Assembly (NCBI GenBank): GCA_020216745.1
Contig: JAIWNQ010000278.1
Coordinates: 1-15,297, forward strand
DNA: 15,297 nt
Origin: Candidatus Hydrogenedens sp.
GTDB lineage: Bacteria > Hydrogenedentota > Hydrogenedentia > Hydrogenedentales > Hydrogenedentaceae
Direction: 5' to 3'
A model generated the notes under the pieces. That model was not told where the DNA came from. It saw nothing but the letters and a program-made list of their open reading frames with translations, and searched no databases. The position numbers were made by a program, and so were the translations under genes. This document shows positions 1 to 8,591 of the stretch, one piece after another (within the stretch, counting starts at the first letter, position 1; every line of letters begins with the position of its first letter).

Positions 1-472
1 ATCCTTCCAATGCATAATATTCACACTGTAAGGGAACAATAACTTTATGTGCTGTTACAAGACCATTGATAGTTAAAAGTCCCAAAGCTGGTGGACAATC
101 TATAATAATAAAATCAAAATTCTCAATAATCGCACTTATTTTCTCTCTTAATTTTGATTCCCGATTTTCTATATCCACCAGTTCGACCTCACCTCCAGCC
201 AAATCTCTATTGGACGGAAGTATATATAGATTTTTATATTCTGTCGCTTTTATTGCACTTTCAATAGGAAAACCAAGCAATAACACAGAATAGGTAGTAT
301 TTTCCACCGTATACTTATCTATTCCAAGTCCTTGAGTGGCATTGCCCTGAGGGTCAAGGTCAATTAACAACGTTTTATATCCCTCATTGCCAAGGCATGC
401 CGAAATATTTACAGCACTTGTGGTTTTACCGACACCACCTTTTTGATTTGCAAATGCAATAATTATACCCAT
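1..472 (-). CDS. parA: ParA/Soj family partition ATPase (partial, C-terminus off the left edge)
   Basis: The first 157 residues are readable from an ATG at 472-470 and the frame stays open to the window edge. A deviant Walker A, KGGVGKTT, lies at residues 11-18, followed by LIDLDPQGN (36-44), the LPSNRDLAGGEVELV segment (85-99) typical of Soj/ParA, and a Walker B-like FIIIDCPPALG (121-131). These ATPases dimerise on DNA with ATP and act with ParB and parS in chromosome or plasmid segregation. Short length before the Walker A, without an N-terminal HTH, fits the chromosomal Soj type rather than the P1 plasmid type. parB would be expected further left, outside the window. No clear Shine-Dalgarno precedes the ATG. 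The gene is divergent from the RNA methyltransferase across about 100 bp of AT-rich DNA. Family assignment is firm; a role in chromosome rather than plasmid partition is inferred. Confidence 0.93.
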   Translation of the reverse strand, partial: MGIIIAFANQKGGVGKTTSAVNISACLGNEGYKTLLIDLDPQGNATQGLGIDKYTVENTTYSVLLLGFPIESAIKATEYKNLYILPSNRDLAGGEVELVDIENRESKLREKISAIIENFDFIIIDCPPALGLLTINGLVTAHKVIVPLQCEYYALEG

Positions 473-572
473 AATAAACAATCAGTAAAAGGTAAAAAAA
501 TATACATATTAGATATAATATCAGTTATATAAATCATATAACAAGGACGGTATTTTATAGTAAACTTTTTTT

Positions 573-1325
573 ATGAAAGAAACTATGTTACATCCGTATT
601 TCCCATATAAAGAACCGTTAAAGATGGATGATATTATCTGCTCATCTATACAAATATTGCAAGCACTTAAACCATGGTTAACGGAACAAAGAGCGAATCG
701 TATTGAGCAGGTAATTGAAGGAAGAACATATACAATCACCCCTGTTTTAGATGGTTTATATGATATAGGAAATATAAATGCTGTATTGCGGACGTCAGAG
801 GCATTGGGCTTTCAGTCTGTCCATGTTATAGAAACCAGTGTTAGATACCGTGAAGCAAATCGTGTCGCTCAAGGTGCAGAAAAATGGCTTGATATTTTCC
901 GATGGAAAAATACCACAGACTGCATCTCTTACCTAAAAAATCGAAAATACAAAATATACACAACTACGTTTGACTCTGCAAGACCTATTCAGGAAATTGA
1001 TTTTTTAGAACCAACTGCAATTGTATTCGGGAATGAACATCAAGGTGTCTCAAAAGAAATTATTAACGAGGCTGATGAACGGGTTTTTATCCCTATGTAT
1101 GGTTTTACACAAAGTTTTAATATTTCTGTTGCAGCTGCGATTACTCTTTATCATGCCTTTTCAATGAGAACTACTAAACTAAAAGCAAATGGCGACCTCT
1201 ATGAAAACGAAAAACAAATACTGAAAGCCATTTTTTATTTTAAGTCACTTCCTAATGCAAAACATATTTTAACTCATGAATTAAAAAGACAAAATAAAAA
1301 AGAACCTATAAATGATGTTGAATAA
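573..1325 (+). CDS. TrmH/SpoU-family RNA 2'-O-ribose methyltransferase
   Basis: This 250-residue protein carries the three SPOUT (SpoU) motifs: NINAVLRT at residues 67-74 (catalytic Arg73), IVFGNEHQGVS at 150-160, and IPMYGFTQSFNISVAAA at 173-189, which form the knotted S-adenosylmethionine site. Such enzymes methylate a ribose 2'-OH. The IPM-G--QS-N-SVA pattern is closest to TrmH, which makes Gm18 in tRNA, but 23S rRNA-modifying relatives share these motifs, so the substrate is not certain. The N-terminal 60 residues are helical and basic, as in TrmH-type enzymes. The start is uncertain: the ATG at 573 has no good ribosome-binding site, and ATGs at 585 and 624 are in frame. The methyltransferase core is intact with any of them. 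The protein is presumably cytoplasmic. Confidence 0.88.
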   Translation: MKETMLHPYFPYKEPLKMDDIICSSIQILQALKPWLTEQRANRIEQVIEGRTYTITPVLDGLYDIGNINAVLRTSEALGFQSVHVIETSVRYREANRVAQGAEKWLDIFRWKNTTDCISYLKNRKYKIYTTTFDSARPIQEIDFLEPTAIVFGNEHQGVSKEIINEADERVFIPMYGFTQSFNISVAAAITLYHAFSMRTTKLKANGDLYENEKQILKAIFYFKSLPNAKHILTHELKRQNKKEPINDVE

Positions 1326-1346
1326 TATGCATATAAATAGGATAAA
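1318..1346 (+). promoter_or_regulatory. possible sigma-70-type promoter for the ABC transporter genes
   Basis: TTGAAT (1318-1323), a 17-bp spacer and GATAAA (1341-1346) resemble -35 and -10 boxes, each four of six to consensus. They lie just before the binding-protein gene and would give a 5' leader of about 40 nt. AT-rich DNA yields such matches by chance, so this is weak. Confidence 0.3.
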
Positions 1347-1392
1347 CTATAAATCTAAACCATTATTAATCAGTTTTTAAGGAGGAATAAAA

Positions 1393-2409
1393 ATGTGCCG
1401 TAATTTCACGAAATTATTCAGTATTACAACTGTCATAGCATCATTGTTCTTTCTTACCAGTTGTGGTGGACAACAACAAACTTCTCCTACCACACCACCT
1501 TCTACACAACAGAAATCGCCGACCTCTACCCAAAAGATAAAAGTGGCTTTTATCACAAATAATGCGTCGGATTTCTGGAAGATAGCCGAGGCAGGAACGA
1601 AAAAAGCGGCACAAGATTTTGGTGTAGATGTTATTTTTCGCATCCCTTCAGCAGGAACTGCAGAACAACAACAGCAGATATTGCAAGATCTAATTACATT
1701 AGGTGTTGCTGGCATTGCAATAAGTCCAAAAGACCCCGAAAATCAAACAGAAATGTTAAACGAGGCGGCTAAAAAAACCAATCTTATTACACAAGATAGT
1801 GATGCCCCTAACAGTTTAAGAAAATGCTACATCGGAACAAATAATTTCGACGCAGGAGTTGAAGCAGGTAAATTAATTCAGGCTTGTACTCCACCAGGCT
1901 CTAAAATAATTGTCTGTGTCGGGACGTTAGATGCACAAAATGCACGAGACCGTTTAGACGGCTTAAAAAAGCAAATCGAATCAACAGGACACCAAATAAT
2001 TGATGTGCGTACAGACGAGACAGACCGTGCCAAAGCCATAGCCAATGTTCAGGATGCATTAGTCCGTTATCCAGATGTGGCATGTTTCGTCGGCTTATGG
2101 AGTTATAATGGACCCGCAATCTTGAATGGTGTTCGTGACTCAGGAAAATTGGGGCAGGTAAAGATTGTATGCTTTGATGAAGAAGATGAAACATTACAAG
2201 GCGTGAAAGATGGACATATTTACGGAACAGTAGTACAAAGACCCTTCGAGTTTGGATATCAATCCGTCAAAGTCTTAAAAGAACTTGCGGAAGGAAACAC
2301 AACCAGCATCCCTGAAAACAAACAAATTTTTATCCCTACATTATCAGTTACACGTGAAAATGTAGATACGTTCTGGTCTGAACTAAAACAGATATTAGGG
2401 AAATCTTAA
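1393..2409 (+). CDS. sugar ABC transporter substrate-binding lipoprotein (RbsB/periplasmic-binding type)
   Basis: The 338-residue product starts with a basic, hydrophobic signal peptide ending in a lipobox, LTSC, with Cys24 as the predicted lipidated residue. A Gln/Pro/Thr/Ser-rich tether (about 27-47) follows. The rest reads as a ribose-type periplasmic binding protein (Peripla_BP_4): KVAFITNNASDFW at the first strand, QQQILQDLITLGVAGIAISP, a central CYIGTNNFDAGVEAGKL, and VCFDEEDETLQGVKDGHIYGTVVQRPFEFGYQSV. Proteins of this family capture pentoses, hexoses or autoinducer-2 and deliver them to an RbsC-like permease. The ligand cannot be told from sequence alone. A strong ribosome-binding site, AAGGAGG (1379-1385), sits 7 nt before the ATG. 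The permease gene follows after a 23-bp gap, so the two are very likely one operon. Confidence 0.93.
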   Translation: MCRNFTKLFSITTVIASLFFLTSCGGQQQTSPTTPPSTQQKSPTSTQKIKVAFITNNASDFWKIAEAGTKKAAQDFGVDVIFRIPSAGTAEQQQQILQDLITLGVAGIAISPKDPENQTEMLNEAAKKTNLITQDSDAPNSLRKCYIGTNNFDAGVEAGKLIQACTPPGSKIIVCVGTLDAQNARDRLDGLKKQIESTGHQIIDVRTDETDRAKAIANVQDALVRYPDVACFVGLWSYNGPAILNGVRDSGKLGQVKIVCFDEEDETLQGVKDGHIYGTVVQRPFEFGYQSVKVLKELAEGNTTSIPENKQIFIPTLSVTRENVDTFWSELKQILGKS

Positions 2410-2432
2410 CAATTTCCAAAAGGTAACCTATA

Positions 2433-3518
2433 ATGCGGAAAACACTCGGTTTAATTGGATTAATTATTGTATTATGCATATTAGCCTATTCATGGGAATG
2501 GTTACATTGGTATCAACATGGAAGAGCATTAGGATTACCCTTTTCAAGTAATTTCTTATCCTTAACAAACTTCAAAAACTTACTTCCATGGATTGGCTTG
2601 TTCGGGATTTTGGCTTTGGCTCAATCCGTAGTAATTATTACAGGGGGTATTGACCTTTCCTTAGGCAGTGTAGTATGTCTAATTTCTGTTATCGCCTGCA
2701 TATTAATTAATAAAGGAGAAGGATGGTCACCATTTTTAGTATTTCCATTGGCAATTTGCATCTCCGCATTAATCGGCGTGTGGCATGGAGTTCTCATTTC
2801 CTATTTTAATATTCAGCCTTTCGTAGTAACGTTATGCGGTTTATTTGCATATCGAAGTTTTGCCCGATTTTTTGCCAAGGATACAACCCAAGGGTTTGGA
2901 AATGCATTATCAAACTGGAAATGGTTAGGCAAAGGTAGTCTTTTAGACTGGTTCCCTTCCTTACAGCCAACTGGTGGGTCACCACCATCGACCATCGCTC
3001 TCTTATTAGACTTAGTCGCAGCACCTTTAGTCATCATGATTATTTTCGCCATTATTGTAGGCATATTCCTTCATTTATCACCTATGGGCAGACACTTATT
3101 CGCATTAGGTGCCAACGAAGAGTCCGCCCGTTTTAGTGGAATCCAAACCAATCGACTTAAACTTATGGCTTATGTTATTTGTAGCCTTATCGCTGGAATT
3201 GGAGGCATTTTATTTGCATTTAAAGTAAATTCCGTCCAGCCATCTGATTTTGGTAGTTTTTATGAATTATACGCAGTAGCAGGAGCAGTATTAGGTGGAT
3301 GCAGTTTACGAGGCGGTACTGGAAACGTCCCCGGAGTTATTTTAGGAATTGCTTTGATTATGGTTCTGAGAAATCTGGTAAACATTTTAGGCATTCGGAG
3401 TGAGTTAGAATATGTCGTTATTGGTGGAGCCATTCTTGCCGGCGTGTGTGCCGATGAGTTTTTCTTGCGACGTTCACAAAAAAGACGTGCCCTTGAAGCC
3501 CAAAGAGAGACCAAATAA
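2433..3518 (+). CDS. sugar ABC transporter permease (RbsC/BPD_transp_2 family)
   Basis: This is a 361-residue, very hydrophobic membrane protein with about eight to ten membrane segments. It carries the family signature ITGGIDLSLGSV (residues 69-80), and the cytoplasmic coupling region GRHLFALGANEESARFSGI (219-237) followed by helices ending in GGCSLRGGTGNVPGVILG (288-305). These match the permeases of ribose, xylose, galactose and AI-2 importers. An insertion-like polar stretch between about 148 and 187, rich in Trp, Gly and Pro, lies between membrane segments and may form an external loop. The gene follows the binding protein closely, preceded by an AAAGGT ribosome-binding site, and its stop codon directly abuts the next start. 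The matching duplicated ATPase (RbsA type) is absent from this cluster, which is unusual, so the importer must borrow an ATPase from elsewhere. Confidence 0.93.
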   Translation: MRKTLGLIGLIIVLCILAYSWEWLHWYQHGRALGLPFSSNFLSLTNFKNLLPWIGLFGILALAQSVVIITGGIDLSLGSVVCLISVIACILINKGEGWSPFLVFPLAICISALIGVWHGVLISYFNIQPFVVTLCGLFAYRSFARFFAKDTTQGFGNALSNWKWLGKGSLLDWFPSLQPTGGSPPSTIALLLDLVAAPLVIMIIFAIIVGIFLHLSPMGRHLFALGANEESARFSGIQTNRLKLMAYVICSLIAGIGGILFAFKVNSVQPSDFGSFYELYAVAGAVLGGCSLRGGTGNVPGVILGIALIMVLRNLVNILGIRSELEYVVIGGAILAGVCADEFFLRRSQKRRALEAQRETK

Positions 3519-5813
3519 ATGATAGAAAGCCAATTTGTATATCGAGGTTTATTAAAAGGGATAAAAGAAATCCCAAGCCAAAAAGAAAGAGATGAACGCA
3601 AACACATTACTTTTTATGCAGATGACTTAGCAAAGTGGTCATCAGAAGATGACCCAGCAGAACGAGAATGGCAAGGGATACACTGCGAAAAAAGAGTTGA
3701 GAACATAGATGGAGAGAAAATACTTAATTTTACAGGCGACTTTACACACACATCCAGACTCAATCTGATGAAAGATATGCAAACTCCGAGTTTCTGGGTG
3801 CCACTAACGACCCGAAGCCGTAATGTCCCTCATTTCCCTATCTCCCATAAAGAATACCCGATTATAGAAATAACCTATCGTGTACAATATGGCAAATCTA
3901 TCCCTGCTTGGACATGGCACTATATAACAGGTCAATTTTTTGAGTTTCTAAATATAGAGCCAAAATGGACAACTGTTGCTCGTGCATGGGCTTACAAAGA
4001 CTTCCCAAGTAAAATGGAACATCTTGCAATACGGTTATATTCATTTACTACTACAAAGGAGACTCTTTATATCCACAGTATACGATTTCGTTCTGCAACC
4101 GATGAGGAAAACAAAATCCTTAAAAATATAGATGTTTCAAAATATGTTTCAGAAAAACCTATCTCCTATCCGATATTAGACAATATCTTTCCTGTTGGGA
4201 CATATATTAATGCTAATACTGCAAGGAATATGTCTCACCTTTTGAGAACCGACTTGGCAACTTATTTGGATTTGTTATTTGAAGACATATCCCTTCATCA
4301 TCATAATGTCGTAATCATTGAAAATTTTTATGAATTTCTCCCTGGCGACCAGGATGTTCTTTTTGATATATCGAAAAAATACGGGATAAAGGTTATAATT
4401 CCCTTAGAAGAAGAAACAACTCAATTAGATACTCCTAAAGCATCTGTTTTATTTAAAGAAAAAGAACAAACGATTAAACGAAATGCAACTCGCGAAAATC
4501 TCTTCGGTTGGATTATTAAAGAAAATCCTACAGACAGCGAATTAGAAGGGTATGTCCAGATAAAGAAAAAAATAGAACAAATAGACACAAACCATCCTGT
4601 TATCTACCTTACCAGAGAAGCAAATGCTTTCCCCTTATATGCATCTTTATCATCAGTGAGTGGGCTAAGCCATTGGAAGTCAAGAAACCCATGGGAATTA
4701 GGACAGGTATTACGGACACATGTACAATTCATCAAGAACGGACATTTATGGGCAATAGGTCCAACATTTATATTTGGTTCAGGTGCTCCCGAATGGAATT
4801 CAGCACCAGAAATCCGTTTAATGATAAACCTTGCCATTTCCAGCGGAGCACATGGTTGGATTACATACTCCTACCATAATATGCCCTTATGGGTAGGCAG
4901 TGAATGCCAACGTTCATTGACAGGTCCTTTCTTAACATTTAGTGATGTATGGCAAGAATTAGGAAGCCGATTAGGCCGATTCTTTGTACTTGCTCCATTA
5001 GTAATGCTGGCAAAACCATCTAAACCACCTGATTTTGTCCCAAGTATACAGGTCCGTAAACACCAACGTTCACGCTGTCCAGACAGTATAAATGTAATAA
5101 CGACTTCATGGCTAAAAGGTAATAATTATTGGCTACTATATATCGTTAATCAGGATTCTTCAGAAGTTACGGGGGTAAATGTAACCTTACCCAAATCATT
5201 ACCAGATAATTATCGTGTTTACGATGCTACACAATTTGTAAGAACTTATCAATGGGAAGAACTTCCATCCTCTTTTCATCGGGAAATGTTCCCAGGACAA
5301 GGTCAAATCCTATTAATTGCGACCCCAGAAGAATGCCAATATTGGGGTGATGTTATCCTAAAAAGAATTTTTGAACATATTGAACGGCAAATTAATATTG
5401 ACCTCAATTTACTACGACCATTCCAACCAACTATTGACAAGTTAGAAGAAAAAATTAATAATCTAAAAGAAAAACAATCAATACAGAACTTACTTAAATT
5501 GATAGAAATAAGGAATCAAATAACAGACACAATATATGCGACAGAAGATATTTCTTTAGTTCGTGGAAAATTGTTCGAGGCTGGCTCAATTTTATGTGCT
5601 TGTGATGGCGTTATGTGCCGTCTACTTATTGAAGGCAAAAAATCTATAGTAGAAAAATATAGAGATGAAGTTATTAAATATGCAGGTGACCTTATTCAAT
5701 ACCGACTTAGCATCCGAGAAGGTAAAGGGAAACAATACTTAACATCTATTAATAATCTATCAGAGCGATTATTCACTATTTTATCTGAATTACGACAGAA
5801 TATAAGCACCTAA
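3519..5813 (+). CDS. large uncharacterised protein with a glycosidase-like central region, coupled to the transporter
   Basis: I do not recognise a named family for this 764-residue protein. It has no signal peptide and no obvious membrane segment, so it is probably cytoplasmic. Residues about 60-195 look like a beta-sandwich, perhaps carbohydrate-binding (LNFTGDFTHTSRLN, then ITYRVQYG, WTWHYITGQFFEF, LYIHSIRFRS). Residues about 225-510 alternate strands and helices, with GTYINANTARNMS, HHNVVIIENFYEF, HPVIYLTREANAF and SGAHGWITYSYHNMPLW, which resembles a TIM-barrel glycoside hydrolase. No catalytic pair can be assigned with confidence, although E at NVVIIEN and a late Glu-rich region are candidates. 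A short beta-rich segment (about 535-620) follows, and the last 140 residues are helical, charged and possibly coiled coil. The ATG directly abuts the permease stop, implying translational coupling, so a role in handling the imported sugar is plausible. That role is inference. Confidence 0.7.
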   Translation: MIESQFVYRGLLKGIKEIPSQKERDERKHITFYADDLAKWSSEDDPAEREWQGIHCEKRVENIDGEKILNFTGDFTHTSRLNLMKDMQTPSFWVPLTTRSRNVPHFPISHKEYPIIEITYRVQYGKSIPAWTWHYITGQFFEFLNIEPKWTTVARAWAYKDFPSKMEHLAIRLYSFTTTKETLYIHSIRFRSATDEENKILKNIDVSKYVSEKPISYPILDNIFPVGTYINANTARNMSHLLRTDLATYLDLLFEDISLHHHNVVIIENFYEFLPGDQDVLFDISKKYGIKVIIPLEEETTQLDTPKASVLFKEKEQTIKRNATRENLFGWIIKENPTDSELEGYVQIKKKIEQIDTNHPVIYLTREANAFPLYASLSSVSGLSHWKSRNPWELGQVLRTHVQFIKNGHLWAIGPTFIFGSGAPEWNSAPEIRLMINLAISSGAHGWITYSYHNMPLWVGSECQRSLTGPFLTFSDVWQELGSRLGRFFVLAPLVMLAKPSKPPDFVPSIQVRKHQRSRCPDSINVITTSWLKGNNYWLLYIVNQDSSEVTGVNVTLPKSLPDNYRVYDATQFVRTYQWEELPSSFHREMFPGQGQILLIATPEECQYWGDVILKRIFEHIERQINIDLNLLRPFQPTIDKLEEKINNLKEKQSIQNLLKLIEIRNQITDTIYATEDISLVRGKLFEAGSILCACDGVMCRLLIEGKKSIVEKYRDEVIKYAGDLIQYRLSIREGKGKQYLTSINNLSERLFTILSELRQNIST

Positions 5814-5839
5814 ACTACTAATATCAATTTTTTCATTTC

Positions 5840-5893
5840 TCCGAAATATCTGACCTGTCTGACATATCCGACTCTTCTAACATTTCCAATTCA
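5840..5893. repeat. degenerate 9-bp tandem repeat in a convergent intergenic gap
   Basis: Six in-phase 9-bp units fill most of the gap between the 764-residue gene and xylB: TCCGAAATA, TCTGACCTG, TCTGACATA, TCCGACTCT, TCTAACATT and TCCAATTCA, with a rough consensus TCYGACATA. The units decay towards xylB. The array lies outside both coding frames. No hairpin with a T-run that would act as a terminator is visible in the gap. Confidence 0.75.
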
Positions 5894-5900
5894 TTCCCCT

Positions 5901-7427
5901 CTATCTTTCCATTGATTTTCCAATTCGATGAAAAGCAGGTGCTAATGCAGTATAGGCAGATTTATATTCTTGATACCAAAATTCATATTCATCTGCTTTT
6001 GTGCGGTCAGGTTCAACCCGCTCTATTTCCTTAATTATGCTGGAACATGCCTCTGTTAGTGAAGAGAACATCCCTGCAGAAATACTCGCTAATAAACCCG
6101 CTCCAAATGCAGGACCTTCATCAACATTAATTACTACCATAGGTACTTTACATACATCTGCCATAATTTGTCTCCATAATGTACTTCTTGCCCCTCCACC
6201 AGATATACGAACCTCGTTAATAGGTATCCCCATCCCTTTCATAATCTCAACACTGTCTCGCATCCCAAAAGCAACCCCTTCTAATACCGCTTTAGCCATT
6301 TCAGCTTTCCCATGCATTAAAGATAAACCAATAAATGCACCTCTTGCGTATGGGTCTTTATGAGGCGTTCGTTCCCCCGTAAGGTAAGGAAGGAACAAAA
6401 GACCGTTAGCACCTATTGGTACTTTTTCCGCAGATTGAGTTATATAAACATAAGTGTCAATTCCTGTCTCTTTTGATTTTGTTATCTCTTCCTGACATAA
6501 TTTGTTTCGAAACCATTGCAATGAACCACCTGCACTAAGCATTACACCCATGACATGCCAAGCCCCAGGTACAGAATGGCAAAATGTGTGAACTCGTCCT
6601 TGTGGGTCTGTGTGAACGCTTTCTGAGAATGCGAAAACAACGCCACTTGTGCCTAACGAAGCGGAAACAATTCCAGATTGAACAACACCGCAACCTACAC
6701 CACCTGCCGCTTGGTCTCCCCCTCCTGCAACGACAACTGTATTAGGTGGCAAACGAAGCTGTTCGGCGACAGAGGACTTAATAACCCCTGTTACTTCAGG
6801 TCCTTCATAAACTTTGGGTAACCACTCTATAGGAATTTCAAGCTTGTTTAGTAACTCCTGATGCCAACACCGTTGATTTACATTAAAAAGCAAAGTCCCG
6901 GACGCATCCGCAACATCGGAAGCAAACTCACCTGTAAGCTCATAGCGAATATAATCTTTAGGCAAAAGTACATGTTTGACTTTTTTATACACGTCTGGTT
7001 CTTCATTTCGTAACCATAAAATTTTTGGTGCTGTAAAACCTGTCAAAGCAGGATTAGAAACCATTCGAAGAAGTTCTGTTTCTCCAACAATCTCATTAAT
7101 TTTGTCACATTGTTTTGCTGTTCGTTGGTCACACCATAAAATAGCAGGATATAAAACATCACCTCTCTCATCTAAAAAAACAGAACCATGCATTTGTCCC
7201 GTTAAACCAATAGACCGCACTTCCATACTATTAATGCTCTGGCATATTTCTGAAAGACCATCAAATACAGCCTTTTTCCAATCCAGTGGGTTCTGTTCCG
7301 CCCAACCAGGTTTCGGACTTTTTAAGTCATAATTTTTGGTAAAAGACGCAACAACGGTTCCTTTTTCATTAATGGCTACAATTTTAGTGCCACTTGTGCC
7401 GACATCGATACCAATTACAAAACTCAT
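5901..7427 (-). CDS. xylB: xylulokinase (FGGY carbohydrate kinase)
   Basis: The enzyme phosphorylates D-xylulose with ATP to xylulose 5-phosphate, which enters the pentose phosphate pathway. The 508-residue length is typical. FGGY features in order are the phosphate-1 loop VIGIDVGTSGTKIV (4-17, Asp8), the substrate segment GQMHG (77-81), LWCDQRT (97-103), the catalytic GGGDQAAGGVG (235-245, Asp238), FLPYLTGERTPH, and the adenosine-site ISGGGARSTLWRQIMADV followed by GPAFGAGLLA. QMHG and WCDQRT favour xylulokinase over glycerol kinase or gluconokinase. A GAGGGA ribosome-binding site precedes the ATG. It is the last gene of the minus-strand run after sat and the glycosyltransferase, with an 85-bp gap that could hold its own promoter. 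It converges on the sugar-transporter cluster, which fits a pentose-use locus. Confidence 0.93.
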   Translation of the reverse strand: MSFVIGIDVGTSGTKIVAINEKGTVVASFTKNYDLKSPKPGWAEQNPLDWKKAVFDGLSEICQSINSMEVRSIGLTGQMHGSVFLDERGDVLYPAILWCDQRTAKQCDKINEIVGETELLRMVSNPALTGFTAPKILWLRNEEPDVYKKVKHVLLPKDYIRYELTGEFASDVADASGTLLFNVNQRCWHQELLNKLEIPIEWLPKVYEGPEVTGVIKSSVAEQLRLPPNTVVVAGGGDQAAGGVGCGVVQSGIVSASLGTSGVVFAFSESVHTDPQGRVHTFCHSVPGAWHVMGVMLSAGGSLQWFRNKLCQEEITKSKETGIDTYVYITQSAEKVPIGANGLLFLPYLTGERTPHKDPYARGAFIGLSLMHGKAEMAKAVLEGVAFGMRDSVEIMKGMGIPINEVRISGGGARSTLWRQIMADVCKVPMVVINVDEGPAFGAGLLASISAGMFSSLTEACSSIIKEIERVEPDRTKADEYEFWYQEYKSAYTALAPAFHRIGKSMER

Positions 7428-7512
7428 CGTTCACTTCCCTCTATGTTAATTTTTAATGTGAAATTTGTATTTATAATAAAAGAAAAATCGTTTAAGTGCA
7501 AAATGATTTTTA

Positions 7513-8565
7513 TCATATTCGTTTTAAGGATGTAATTAGCTTCCATGTCGTTTGTTCCCATGAATACTCAACAACTCTTAATCGTCCTAATCGTATTCGT
7601 TCTGCTCTTTCTTCTTTTGGCAGATTTATGACCCGATGGAGTACAGCACTAAGCGAAGCGGTACTCTCCGCATGATAATAAAAAGGCAACTCCCCACAAC
7701 GTTCCTCAATAGCAGGTATCATAGGAGTAATAACACAGGTTCCAGATTGCATTGCCTCGATAGGTCGAAGTGCACTCCCATCATGAATAGCAGGATAAAC
7801 AAAGGCGGTAGCATGCTGGAAAAGCCCCGCTAAGGTTTGGTCCGGACACTCTTCAATTCGGAATATATCATCTCCCCATGTTTCCGGTTCTTTTGGATGG
7901 CGTTTACCTATAAACACGATGGTGTGCGGATACTCTTTACAAAAATGATGAATAACTTCCAATGTCTCTTCCAAATGATTTATAGTAGCATCATCAATAG
8001 CAGAAATAATGTACGGAGGTGATATTAAGGGAGATGAAGGTTGTGAAAGTATCGATTCAACGCCAGCCGATAACGTTATAATTTTATTAAGGGGAACTTT
8101 CCAAACATCTAAACAACTCCGCCGTGCATATTCTGTGGCTGTAAACCAAAGAGGACTTTCATAAAATATCCGTTTTATATCTCGCTTCTTAAAAAAATCA
8201 TCTCTCAAAAAACCATGATACCAGTTTTCCATCTGAATGATTAAAGGAATACAAGGAACTGATGTAATCAAATGGGCTGTCTCTAACGGCGTAATTACAA
8301 CGTCTATTTTGTATTGCCTCAATAATGAACCTAATACCGAACTGCGAAGTGAAAGTGTTGAAAGAAAGTTTCCACGTTTAGCTTCTTCTGTTATAACATG
8401 CCAGCCTGCCCACCGTTCACCACTTGTCGGTGTATTTTTAAATACAAAAAATTCAGTAGTTTCTTGCAAATTAACAGCATGAACAAGACATTTATAAATA
8501 AAACGGGAAAAGAGGTCATCCGGCTCACACTCATCTGAAGCAAACAAGTTAATTCCTACTCTCAT
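7513..8565 (-). CDS. GT4-like (group 1) glycosyltransferase
   Basis: This is a 350-residue GT-B-fold protein. The N-terminal Rossmann half starts MRVGINLFASDECEP and holds IDVVITPLETAHLI and LWFTATEYARRSCLDVW. The C-terminal half has PPYIISAIDD, YPHTIVFIGKR, LAGLFQHATAFVYPAIHDGSALRPIEAMQSGTCVI and the usual trailing helices. The HDGSALRPIEAM segment corresponds to the GT4 donor-binding EX7E motif, with the first Glu replaced by Asp (Asp262, Glu270). Such enzymes transfer a nucleotide-activated sugar onto a sugar or lipid acceptor at the inner face of the membrane. Neither donor nor acceptor can be named. A GAGGGA ribosome-binding site precedes the ATG and only 26 bp separate it from sat upstream, so the two are probably cotranscribed, although their functions are not obviously linked. 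Confidence 0.85.
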   Translation of the reverse strand: MRVGINLFASDECEPDDLFSRFIYKCLVHAVNLQETTEFFVFKNTPTSGERWAGWHVITEEAKRGNFLSTLSLRSSVLGSLLRQYKIDVVITPLETAHLITSVPCIPLIIQMENWYHGFLRDDFFKKRDIKRIFYESPLWFTATEYARRSCLDVWKVPLNKIITLSAGVESILSQPSSPLISPPYIISAIDDATINHLEETLEVIHHFCKEYPHTIVFIGKRHPKEPETWGDDIFRIEECPDQTLAGLFQHATAFVYPAIHDGSALRPIEAMQSGTCVITPMIPAIEERCGELPFYYHAESTASLSAVLHRVINLPKEERAERIRLGRLRVVEYSWEQTTWKLITSLKRI

Positions 8566-8591
8566 GATTCCCTCTTATATTCATAAATAAT

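Noticed and set aside
454..472. Second sigma-54-like site on the minus strand (TGGGTA-N5-TTGCA)
   Set aside because: It lacks the C after GG and falls within the first codons of the partition ATPase gene.
5840..5893. CRISPR array
   Set aside because: The units are 9 bp, contiguous and degenerate, with no spacers and no cas genes nearby.
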